A stretch of DNA of 34,815 nucleotides from an uncultured Prevotellaceae bacterium. Lineage in GTDB: Bacteria > Bacteroidota > Bacteroidia > Bacteroidales > Bacteroidaceae. Below the pieces are notes generated by a model that was not told the origin of the DNA, did no database searches, and worked only from the letters and a program-made list of their open reading frames with translations. This document shows, piece by piece, positions 20,506-28,201 of the stretch. Each line of letters starts with the position of its first letter. Positions within the stretch are counted from its first letter, which is position 1. Location of the stretch: contig CAMKMK010000003.1 of NCBI GenBank assembly GCA_946413885.1, positions 1 to 34,815 on the forward strand, given 5' to 3'. The position numbers and the translations under genes were made by a program.

Positions 20506-20621
20506 CGGATTTTTTCTGGATTTCCCACCATCTTCCTGTTAACTTTTCAAAATCGCCACTCTATTTCATTCTCATCCCTCCAAAAGGTTAGAAATAGGGT
20601 CACACGTCGCGATGAAAAAGA

Positions 20622-20731
20622 CAACGTGTTGACTTTGCAGGAAGAACGTGTTGTCTTTGCAATTTCAACGTGTTGTCTTTGCGGTTTCAACACGTTGTGT
20701 TTGGGTTTTCAACGTGTTGTGTTTTGTCCTT
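20622..20731. repeat. Five-unit tandem array with 22-bp period, consensus CAACGTGTTGTCTTTGCAATTT
   Basis: Units begin at 20622, 20644, 20666, 20688 and 20710, all exactly 22 bp apart. The core CAACGTGTTG is near-palindromic and unit 4 carries its reverse complement CAACACGTTG. Confidence 0.9.
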
Positions 20732-20834
20732 TCAGCTTATGAGCTGGTTATTCTGATTACTCTGATTACTCGGAAGACTCTGATTTTATTTGAAAATCAA
20801 TGTGTTAGGTGGTGCGACAAAATGGCAGGAGTGA

Positions 20835-21076
20835 GAAAACGTCCCATCGTCCCACTGTCCCATCGTCCCATTAAGGTGTTTCCACTATGCAGAGAGGTGT
20901 ATGCTACCTATGGGTTATTATAATATAATTATTATAATAAAATTACTATACTTACAATCTATCATTATTCATACCTATTCTTGAATGTATTGTAAGCAGA
21001 GTTAAGGGGGAGAAAGTTGAAAGGTGCTTAATGGGACGATGGGACAATGGGACAGTGTGACATTGTGGACGTTTTC
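20835..21076. repeat. MITE-like element: inverted terminal repeats composed of GTCCCAYY octamers flanking an AT-rich core
   Basis: Left end GAAAACGTCCCATCGTCCCACTGTCCCATCGTCCCATTAAG. Reverse complement of the right end is GGAAAACGTCCACAATGTCACACTGTCCCATTGTCCCATCGTCCCATTAAG. The octamer tract and the GAAAAC/AAG borders are shared. Confidence 0.7.
20915..20940. repeat. AT-only hairpin with perfect 10-bp arms
   Basis: ttattataat - ataatt - attataataa. Confidence 0.85.
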
Positions 21077-21079
21077 CTG

Positions 21080-21784
21080 TCAATCTTCTTTAACGATAGG
21101 GTAGAGCTCGATGAATTCTCCCTGATGGTTTTTGTTGTCATTGATGAGTTCCGCCATCTTGCTGCCAACTGTTTCTATATCGTGGAATCCAGGAAGGCTC
21201 ATGTTGCCATTCAGGTCAGTAGTGGTAGGTCCTGGATGTACGGAGAAAATCTCGAGTGGCGTGTTGTTTTGCTGAAACTCCATTGCCAGCACTCCCATCA
21301 TGGCATTCTGTGCTGCCTTGCTGGCTACGTAGGCGAGAGGATGCCAGTAGGGACTGATCTCTGACGGAACGGTAACGTTGACAATCCTTCCGCTATTCTT
21401 CTCCAGCAGAGGCATCAGCATTTTGGTAAGGTAAAAAGTGCCAATGAAATTCACGTCGATAGTCTCCTTGATGTCAGAAAGTTCTGTATGCTGACCATCT
21501 ACGCTCATGTTGCCTGGGATGCCGGCATTGTTGACAAGCATCGACAATGCTGGATATTTCTCGTTTATCTCTTTTACCGCAAGTTCCAGACTTGCAAGGT
21601 CTGTTAGTTCGATATTTACCCATCCCAGCACGTCTATGCCCATAGATTTCAATTCATTAACAGCCGTTTCCGCACGTCCTTGATGTCGTGCGCCAATGAT
21701 GATTTTCCATCCGCTAAGGCCAAGATGCTTTGCAAGGCCCCATCCGATGCCTTTGTTGGCACCTGTTATCAATACCGTTTTCAT
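21080..21784 (-). CDS. Short-chain dehydrogenase/reductase (SDR) family oxidoreductase
   Basis: 234 aa. TGANKGIGWGLAKHLG, NNAGIPG and YVASKAAQNAMM (YxxxK) motifs. Confidence 0.93.
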   Translation of the reverse strand: MKTVLITGANKGIGWGLAKHLGLSGWKIIIGARHQGRAETAVNELKSMGIDVLGWVNIELTDLASLELAVKEINEKYPALSMLVNNAGIPGNMSVDGQHTELSDIKETIDVNFIGTFYLTKMLMPLLEKNSGRIVNVTVPSEISPYWHPLAYVASKAAQNAMMGVLAMEFQQNNTPLEIFSVHPGPTTTDLNGNMSLPGFHDIETVGSKMAELINDNKNHQGEFIELYPIVKED

Positions 21785-22019
21785 AATGTTATTTTTGATG
21801 TCGATTATCGTAAGATTACGAGTGCAAAGTTATGCGATTGGGATCATTTAACCAAAAGAAGAATGAATTTAGGAAAAAATTAGATGAAATTGCTGTGTTT
21901 TTTGTTTGTATTTTCTGGATTTCAGGTTGAAAAAAGTGCTTCGAAAGAATATTATTCTCCATACAAGAAAGGTCTTGTTTTGCCCAAACCTGTATGCTGG
22001 GGCGAAAAATCTGCTAAAA

Positions 22020-22051
22020 TTTGTCAGAATTCATGGAAAACCGTACCTTTG
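22020..22051 (+). promoter_or_regulatory. Bacteroidetes promoter (TTTG-N20-TACCTTTG) for the M64-like gene
   Basis: TTTG at 22020-22023 and TACCTTTG at 22044-22051, with canonical-type spacing. Confidence 0.6.
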
Positions 22052-22105
22052 TAGATTAGAAAAATGTATATTCTTAATGGTGAGAACAGTCAACGTGATT
22101 TGATT

Positions 22106-23395
22106 ATGAGATATGTTAGAGGTATTTCTTTCGTGTTTATGATCCTAATGACGCTATCTGCCCATGCTGATGGATTCGATGAGATCTTTCTTGACAAGAC
22201 ACTACGCTTGGATTATACATTCAGCGGAAACAACCGTGAGCAACAGATTTATCTGGATGAGATGGAGGTGTCGGATGGATGGTATGGACGTCGTGTGAAT
22301 TTGGATAGCCTATTGCTGCAAGGGAACGGCCAGATTACCGTAACGGATACGCTGGGAAAGAAGGTGTTGTATAAGCATTCGTTCAGCACACTCTTTCAGG
22401 AATGGCAGTCAACGGAGGAAGCCACCAAGGTGCGGAAATCCTTTGAGAACACGTTTCTGGTTCCCATGCCAAAAGGAAAGGTAGATGTGACCATCATGTT
22501 GACTGACACTCATAATCAGGTGAAATCGACCCTGACGCATCGAGTTGACCCTGAGGACATCCTGATTCGTCCTATCGGCTCATCAGATTCACGGCCTTGG
22601 AAATATCTGGTAAAAAATGGTGACAGCAGGGAGAAGATTGACGTGACCTTTGTGGCTGAAGGTTACTTGGCAAGTGAGATGGACGTTTTCGAAAAGGATT
22701 GTCGTGATGCGATTGATGCCATCCTGTCGCACGAACCTTTCAAGAGTCTGAAGGACAGGTTCAATTTTGTGGCTGTGATGTCGCCCTCTGATGAGAGTGG
22801 AGTAAGCATCCCCAATAAGGGAATATGGAAGGCAACGGCTTTGTCCAGCAGCTATGACACTTTCTATAGCCAGCGCTATCTCACCACCTTGCATTTGAAG
22901 CGGCTTCACGACGTGTTGGCTGGTGTGCCCTATGAGCATATCCTGATTCTCGCAAATACGGAAAACTATGGAGGTGGAGGTATTTACAACAGTTATCTGA
23001 TGAGTTCTGCCCACAACGAGAAGACGCGACCTGTGGTGGTGCATGAGTTCGGTCATAGTTTTGCAGGATTGGGAGATGAATACTATTATGATGACCAGTA
23101 TGAGACTCAATATCCTGTTGATACGGAGCCTTGGGAACCAAACCTGACGACTCTGGTGGACTTTGACAGGAAATGGAAGGACATGTTACCTCGTAAAACA
23201 AAGATTCCTACAAAGCCAAGCGGAAAGAATCTATATACGGAAATAGGTGTGTACGAGGGTGGGGGATATCAGTCGAAAGGCGTGTATAGGCCAAGTCAGG
23301 AATGCCGCATGAAAATCAATGAGGCTCCTGTGTTCTGTCCTGTTTGCGAAAGGGCTATCCGACGGATAATAAATTATTACACTTTGGGGGATTAA
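22106..23395 (+). CDS. Secreted M64 (IgA-protease-type) family metallopeptidase
   Basis: Zinc motif HEFGHSFAGLGDEYYYDD and the CFCPVCERAIRR-like C-terminal region (APVFCPVCERAIRRI). Start placed at the internal Met giving signal peptide MRYVRGISFVFMILMTLSAHA, rather than 22064. Confidence 0.88.
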   Translation: MRYVRGISFVFMILMTLSAHADGFDEIFLDKTLRLDYTFSGNNREQQIYLDEMEVSDGWYGRRVNLDSLLLQGNGQITVTDTLGKKVLYKHSFSTLFQEWQSTEEATKVRKSFENTFLVPMPKGKVDVTIMLTDTHNQVKSTLTHRVDPEDILIRPIGSSDSRPWKYLVKNGDSREKIDVTFVAEGYLASEMDVFEKDCRDAIDAILSHEPFKSLKDRFNFVAVMSPSDESGVSIPNKGIWKATALSSSYDTFYSQRYLTTLHLKRLHDVLAGVPYEHILILANTENYGGGGIYNSYLMSSAHNEKTRPVVVHEFGHSFAGLGDEYYYDDQYETQYPVDTEPWEPNLTTLVDFDRKWKDMLPRKTKIPTKPSGKNLYTEIGVYEGGGYQSKGVYRPSQECRMKINEAPVFCPVCERAIRRIINYYTLGD

Positions 23396-23426
23396 CGTGT
23401 AAGATGGAAGAAAAGGAGAGGATCAA

Positions 23427-23702
23427 CTATCTCCAACGTCGCCTGCCGCCAAAGAAATTGCGTACGGCAGAGATAAGTCCCATGCCGATGCGTACGCCTT
23501 CCCAAATGGCTATCCCATTGCTGACGAATTGACTCACCCCCTGTGCTCTCGTTTTGGCTCGAGGCATAGGAGCGAAGATTTGGTGAGTGGTACCTGACAT
23601 CCTGCCGCTGCTCTTGCGTAGCTTCTTTCGTATGGCTTCCTTTTCTTGACGGAGGGATTCCAGAATGTCTGGGCTGTTGATTATCTGATCATACTTGGTC
23701 AT
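23427..23702 (-). CDS. Small hypothetical protein, third gene of a YqjD/YqjE-like membrane cluster
   Basis: 91 aa. Overlaps the upstream gene by 14 bp on the same strand, which argues for coupling. Basic C-terminus FFGGRRRWR. Confidence 0.7.
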   Translation of the reverse strand: MTKYDQIINSPDILESLRQEKEAIRKKLRKSSGRMSGTTHQIFAPMPRAKTRAQGVSQFVSNGIAIWEGVRIGMGLISAVRNFFGGRRRWR

Positions 23703-24084
23703 CAGCTGTATCCTCCTCTTCTTCTTCGTCTTCTTTGTCGATAAAAATGCTGACCATAAGGCGTGCTATTGGGCGCAGAATCCATTTGCCACGATTCTGG
23801 TATAGGATAAGCAGAGCAACGAAGAGCACGACGGCGATGGTCAGGAACCCGATGGGCTGGCTGTTGGCCAGATTTCCTATCCATTGTGCCAAAGCAAAGG
23901 TGGCAAAGAACAGGATCATCGATCCCACCAGGATGCAGATAGAGACTACAGATACGGCAGACAAGAGGACTGTCAACTTGTCTGCTGCATCCATAGATAC
24001 ATACTTCTTTTGGAGACCCAGATAAGTCTTCAATTCCTGTAGCAGTTCCTGGAAATTCTCAGAATATTTCCTGGTTGTCAGCAT
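23689..24084 (-). CDS. Phage-holin-superfamily-like (YqjE-type, DUF1469-like) membrane protein
   Basis: 131 aa. Two hydrophobic helices (SVVSICILVGSMILFFATFALAQWIG; GFLTIAVVLFVALLILYQ) and an acidic C-tail. Confidence 0.75.
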   Translation of the reverse strand: MLTTRKYSENFQELLQELKTYLGLQKKYVSMDAADKLTVLLSAVSVVSICILVGSMILFFATFALAQWIGNLANSQPIGFLTIAVVLFVALLILYQNRGKWILRPIARLMVSIFIDKEDEEEEEDTADDQV

Positions 24085-24104
24085 GGGCTGGCTGAGGTAT
24101 GATG

Positions 24105-24320
24105 TTAATCGTTCTTGTCAGTTGCAGATTGAATTTCCTCGGCAATCTCATCAACGAGGTCCTCCATGTCCTTGCGGTTGAGCTTGATAGCACGCTTACG
24201 CAGGATCTCAGCAATTCTCTCACGAAGGTCACTTCCCTTCTCAGGAGCGAGCAATAAACCACATGCTGTACCAATAGCGGCACCACTGATAAATGCAACC
24301 AAATAATTAAATGCTTTCAT
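24105..24320 (-). CDS. YtxH-domain protein
   Basis: MKAFNYLVAFISGAAIGTACGLLLAPEKGSDLRERIAE matches the YtxH signature. Promoter box TATATTTG on the minus strand at 24360-24353. Confidence 0.88.
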   Translation of the reverse strand: MKAFNYLVAFISGAAIGTACGLLLAPEKGSDLRERIAEILRKRAIKLNRKDMEDLVDEIAEEIQSATDKND

Positions 24321-24432
24321 AATTATGTTCGTTTTTATGTTAGTAGCTGATGCAAATATAGTATATTTTCTGCATATCATTCAAGGAAATATAAATTTAA
24401 TGTATCTTTTAACGTTTTTTTTCCGCTTTACC

Positions 24433-24463
24433 TTTGTTATTAATAGGAAAAATGCTAACTTTG
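24433..24463 (+). promoter_or_regulatory. Bacteroidetes promoter TTTG-N19-TAACTTTG for the SPOR gene
   Basis: TTTG at 24433-24436 and TAACTTTG at 24456-24463. Confidence 0.65.
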
Positions 24464-24528
24464 CAGTGATATAAACAAACAAGGGATATTATTCTAAATT
24501 CAAACATAAAAATTTAACAAAAAGTCGT

Positions 24529-25014
24529 ATGAAGAAGTTTTTACTGATGGGCACAGCCCTGTGTATGGTGTTTGCAATGAGTTCTTGTAAGAGCAAGGAG
24601 AGTGCTTATAAGAAAGCTTATGAGAAGGCTAAGGCTCAACAGGAAGTTACCACAACCACTACTCAACAGACCAATCCTGTTGCTGTCACTCCTGTAACCA
24701 CTACAACCACTACTCCAGCTACTGACTACAGTAATGTCAGTGTACGTTCTGAGAACGTTTCCTTGATTTCTGGTCCCGCATTGAAGGCTTACAGCGTTGT
24801 TGTAGGTAGTTTTGGCGTGAAGAGCAATGCTACTGGTTTGGCCAGCACTCTTTCTGGTAAGGGTTATACTCCTCGTGTTGTACAGGCTTCCACCACGCAA
24901 GGTACCATGTATCGCGTGATTGCCACCAGCTATGACACCAAGGCAGAGGCTGCTCAGAGCCGCAACAGTCTGGAAGGTCAGTATCCCGGCGCTTGGTTGC
25001 TGTATCAGAAATAA
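24529..25014 (+). CDS. SPOR-domain lipoprotein with Thr-rich linker
   Basis: 161 aa. MKKFLLMGTALCMVFAMSSCKSK lipobox, TTTTTQQTNPVAVTPVTTTTTTPATD linker, C-terminal SPOR-like YSVVVGSFGVKSNATGLASTLSGKGYTPRVVQAS. Confidence 0.88.
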   Translation: MKKFLLMGTALCMVFAMSSCKSKESAYKKAYEKAKAQQEVTTTTTQQTNPVAVTPVTTTTTTPATDYSNVSVRSENVSLISGPALKAYSVVVGSFGVKSNATGLASTLSGKGYTPRVVQASTTQGTMYRVIATSYDTKAEAAQSRNSLEGQYPGAWLLYQK

Positions 25015-25038
25015 TTCTTCTTACCTTATTCATATAGG

Positions 25039-25458
25039 GTGAGTAGAATCCTATGTATAGACTACGGGGTCCGTCGCACAGGTATTGCTGTGACGGACCC
25101 TTTGCAGATAATAGCCAATGGTCTGACCACCATAGAGACTCATAAGTTGATGAAGTTTCTGAAGGACTACGTGGCACAAGAAGAGGTGGAACGCTTTGTG
25201 ATAGGACTGCCGAAACAGACCAACGGACGCGACAGCGATAATCTGCCTCGAGTGAAGTCTTTTGTGGGACAACTGAAGAAAGCAATACCAGATATCCCTG
25301 TGGAGATGTGGGACGAACGTTACACCAGTGTGCTGGCTCATCAGGCGATGCTTCAAGGTGGACTGGGAAAGAAAGCTCGACAAAACAAGGCATTAGTGGA
25401 TGAGATTAGTGCCTGCATCATTTTGCAGGGGTGGATGGAGGGGCATCGTAGTCATTAA
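25039..25458 (+). CDS. ruvX: Holliday junction resolvase-like protein RuvX (YqgF)
   Basis: 139 aa. MSRILCIDYGVRRTGIAVTDPLQIIANGL, VIGLPKQTNGRDSD, WDERYTSVLAHQAM. GTG start. Confidence 0.94.
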   Translation: MSRILCIDYGVRRTGIAVTDPLQIIANGLTTIETHKLMKFLKDYVAQEEVERFVIGLPKQTNGRDSDNLPRVKSFVGQLKKAIPDIPVEMWDERYTSVLAHQAMLQGGLGKKARQNKALVDEISACIILQGWMEGHRSH

Positions 25459-25500
25459 GCAGAAAACGAATACAAAAAGGAAAGACATAACGGAGAGAAA

Positions 25501-26058
25501 ATGATATTGCCAATATACACCTATGGTCAGCCTGTCCTCCGCAAGGTAGCAGAGGACATCGATGAGAACTATCCTGATCTGGAGAACCTGATAAAGAACA
25601 TGTATGACACGTTGGATCACAGCGAAGGCATTGGTTTGGCTGCTCCTCAGATTGGACTTAGTATTCGACTGGTGGTGATCAATCTGGATCTCCTCAGCGA
25701 AGATTATCCAGAATACAAAGGATTCATCCGTACTTTCATCAATCCTCATATTGAAGAACTGGATGATACGGAATCTGACACGATGGAAGAAGGATGCTTG
25801 TCGATTCCTGGAATCCACGAGTCAGTGAAACGTCCCAAACGCATTCATGTGACTTATTTGGATGATAAATTCCAGCCTCATGATGAATGGGTGAGTGGTT
25901 ATTTGGCTCGTGTGATGCAGCACGAATTTGATCACTTGGAGGGTATGGTCTTCACGGACCATTTGACAGGTCTACGCAAACAACTTACTCGATCCAAGTT
26001 GCAAGCTATTGCCAAAGGGAAATTCACTTGCAACTATAAAGTCAAGGTCAAGAGGTAA
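25501..26058 (+). CDS. def: Peptide deformylase
   Basis: 185 aa. GIGLAAPQIGLSIRL, EEGCLSIPGI and QHEFDHLEGMVFTD: the three PDF motifs. Confidence 0.97.
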   Translation: MILPIYTYGQPVLRKVAEDIDENYPDLENLIKNMYDTLDHSEGIGLAAPQIGLSIRLVVINLDLLSEDYPEYKGFIRTFINPHIEELDDTESDTMEEGCLSIPGIHESVKRPKRIHVTYLDDKFQPHDEWVSGYLARVMQHEFDHLEGMVFTDHLTGLRKQLTRSKLQAIAKGKFTCNYKVKVKR

Positions 26059-26109
26059 TCTTAGGTTTCCCTCTGCCGTAACCTTGCAAGGAAATAAGAC
26101 TGGAAAAAG

Positions 26110-28119
26110 ATGAAGTCCTCACAGCCCTTTCATCCCTTATGCTTTCCTCTCTTACGAAGGGGATGGGCAAGGCTGTTGATCCTTTTTGTTTTCTTTTTCC
26201 CAATCCATATCGTTGCCCAGATCAATACTGACCGTGTAATGCTGATGGGGAGGAATGCTCTTTATTACGAGGATTATGTGCTGGCAATCCAACGTTTCAA
26301 CATGGTCATCAATGCCAAGCCCTGGTTAGGTGAACCTTATTTCTATCGTGGTTTAGCAAAGTTCTATTTAGAGGACTATTCTGGATCTGAGATAGATTGC
26401 AGTAGTGCGCTTGAGAGGAATCCCTACATGGCAAATCATTATGTGCTTAGGGCTTTGTGCCGTATCAACCAGAATCGATACCAGTTGGCGGAGGAAGATT
26501 ACAAGAAAGCCATCGAAATTACTCCTATGGACCGTAATTGCTGGCACAACATGGTGCTTTGTCAACTGGAATTAAAAGAGTATGCTCAGGCCGATTCATC
26601 ATTGGATTATATGATAAGGTACTGGCCCAAAGAGGCCATACAATATACTTTGAAGGCTCAAGTCGCCTTTGCAGAGCAGGATACTGTGCGAGGAGAGAAA
26701 TGGGTGGATCGTGCTTTGGAAGTTAATCCTTATGAAGGACCCGCATGGAGCATGAAAGCTATGGTATGCTCGCAACGTGGAGAATACAAACAAGCCGAGG
26801 AAGCTCTGGATAAGGCCATTGTGCAACAACCTCGTGTGGCTGGGCTCTATATCAACAGAGCTTTAGCTCGCTATAATCAAGATAATTTACGAGGAGCCAT
26901 GTCGGATTACGATACCGCACTTGAACTTGAACCAGGCAACTATTTGGGTCACTTCAATCGTGCTTTGTTGCGTGCTAATGTAGGGGAGGACAACTTGGCT
27001 ATTGAGGATTTCAATTTTGTGCTCGAACAGGAACCTGACAACATGATTGCTCTCTATAACCGTGCACTCTTGCTTGACAATACGGGAGATTATAACGGTG
27101 CCATTCGTGATATTAGTGCAGTAATCAATGAGTATCCACAGTTTTGGGCAGGTTACCAGAAACGTGCTTCCATTCGTCGAAAGATAGGAGACATCTATGG
27201 GGCTGAACGTGATGAGTTTAAAATCATTCAAGCCCAGCTGGCCGTTACTATGGGAACCTATAAGTCTACGGGGAAGACACGTAAGAAGAGTGAGAAGAAC
27301 ATTGAAGATTACAACAAGTTGGTGGAAGAAGATACTCACGAGGAAGAGAATGAGTATGCGACTGAGTATCGTGGTCGTGTCCAGAATCGACAGACAGAAC
27401 TGAAACCGCAACCTCTCTATGTGTTGAGTTATTATCGTCAGGAGAAGGCGATGAGTCACTACGTTGCTTTTTCGAAATGGGTGGAATCTTTGAATGTTCA
27501 GAAGAAACTGCCTGGAGCCCTCTATCTGACAGATGTAGAGGGGAATCTGACGGAAACGCTGATACAGACTCATTTCGACCGTATTGCCGAGGCTACAGAT
27601 AAATTGGAGAAGATGCCCAACGATACGACCTTACTGTTGCAACGTGCACTCGACTATTATCATGTACGCGACTTCGAGAATGCAGTGGCTGACCTCAATA
27701 ATCTTCTTTCCCTGAAAGATGACAATGTGCTCGCTCTATTCTTGAGAGCTCAGGTTCGTTGTGCTGAGCTGGAAGCTTCTGGAGCTACCATGCAGGCTCA
27801 GGATGTCCGATTGGGTTATCTGATGGCTTTGCAAGACTTGACTCGTTGTATAGAAGTGGCTCCCGATTTTGTCTATGCTCACTATAATCGAGGTGGAGTT
27901 CAGATTTTGTTGAATGATTATCCAGCTGCCATCGATTCCTATACAGAGACACTTCGATTGGACAACCAATTTCCCAGTGCATATTTCAATCGTGGTGTTG
28001 CTCATCTGATGTCAGACAAATCCGAAGAAGGGCTTTCTGACCTCAGTCAAGCTGGCGAATATGGTCTATATTCGGCCTATAATTTGATTAAACGCTATTC
28101 AACAAAGAAGCAGAAGTGA
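26110..28119 (+). CDS. Secreted or membrane-anchored TPR-repeat protein
   Basis: 669 aa. N-terminal hydrophobic segment ARLLILFVFFFPIHIVAQ; multiple TPRs (GEYKQAEEALDKAIVQQPRVAGLYINRALARYNQDNLRGAMSDYDTALELEPGN). Confidence 0.9.
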   Translation: MKSSQPFHPLCFPLLRRGWARLLILFVFFFPIHIVAQINTDRVMLMGRNALYYEDYVLAIQRFNMVINAKPWLGEPYFYRGLAKFYLEDYSGSEIDCSSALERNPYMANHYVLRALCRINQNRYQLAEEDYKKAIEITPMDRNCWHNMVLCQLELKEYAQADSSLDYMIRYWPKEAIQYTLKAQVAFAEQDTVRGEKWVDRALEVNPYEGPAWSMKAMVCSQRGEYKQAEEALDKAIVQQPRVAGLYINRALARYNQDNLRGAMSDYDTALELEPGNYLGHFNRALLRANVGEDNLAIEDFNFVLEQEPDNMIALYNRALLLDNTGDYNGAIRDISAVINEYPQFWAGYQKRASIRRKIGDIYGAERDEFKIIQAQLAVTMGTYKSTGKTRKKSEKNIEDYNKLVEEDTHEEENEYATEYRGRVQNRQTELKPQPLYVLSYYRQEKAMSHYVAFSKWVESLNVQKKLPGALYLTDVEGNLTETLIQTHFDRIAEATDKLEKMPNDTTLLLQRALDYYHVRDFENAVADLNNLLSLKDDNVLALFLRAQVRCAELEASGATMQAQDVRLGYLMALQDLTRCIEVAPDFVYAHYNRGGVQILLNDYPAAIDSYTETLRLDNQFPSAYFNRGVAHLMSDKSEEGLSDLSQAGEYGLYSAYNLIKRYSTKKQK

Positions 28120-28159
28120 CTTTTTTTACGAAAGAGATTCGTAATTTACTAAAAATATG

Positions 28160-28167
28160 TATCTTTG
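28160..28167 (+). promoter_or_regulatory. Bacteroidetes -7 box TATCTTTG upstream of thrS
   Basis: TAnnTTTG consensus 35 bp upstream of the thrS start. Confidence 0.5.
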
Positions 28168-28201
28168 TACCCTTGAAAATTAGAACATTAATAAATTAGA
28201 C

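Noticed and set aside
20622-20731. CRISPR array
   Set aside because: Units are directly abutting with a 22-bp period and have no unique spacers. No cas genes are present in the window.
20482-20923. Small ORFs 20482-20742 and 20648-20923
   Set aside because: They are translations of the 22-bp array and octamer repeats, not credible proteins.
21906-22103. 65-aa ORF upstream of the M64 gene
   Set aside because: Overlaps the predicted promoter and shows no family resemblance.
26887-27573. 228-aa minus-strand ORF
   Set aside because: Antisense to the TPR repeats of 26110-28119, with low-complexity hydrophobic composition typical of reverse-strand artefacts.
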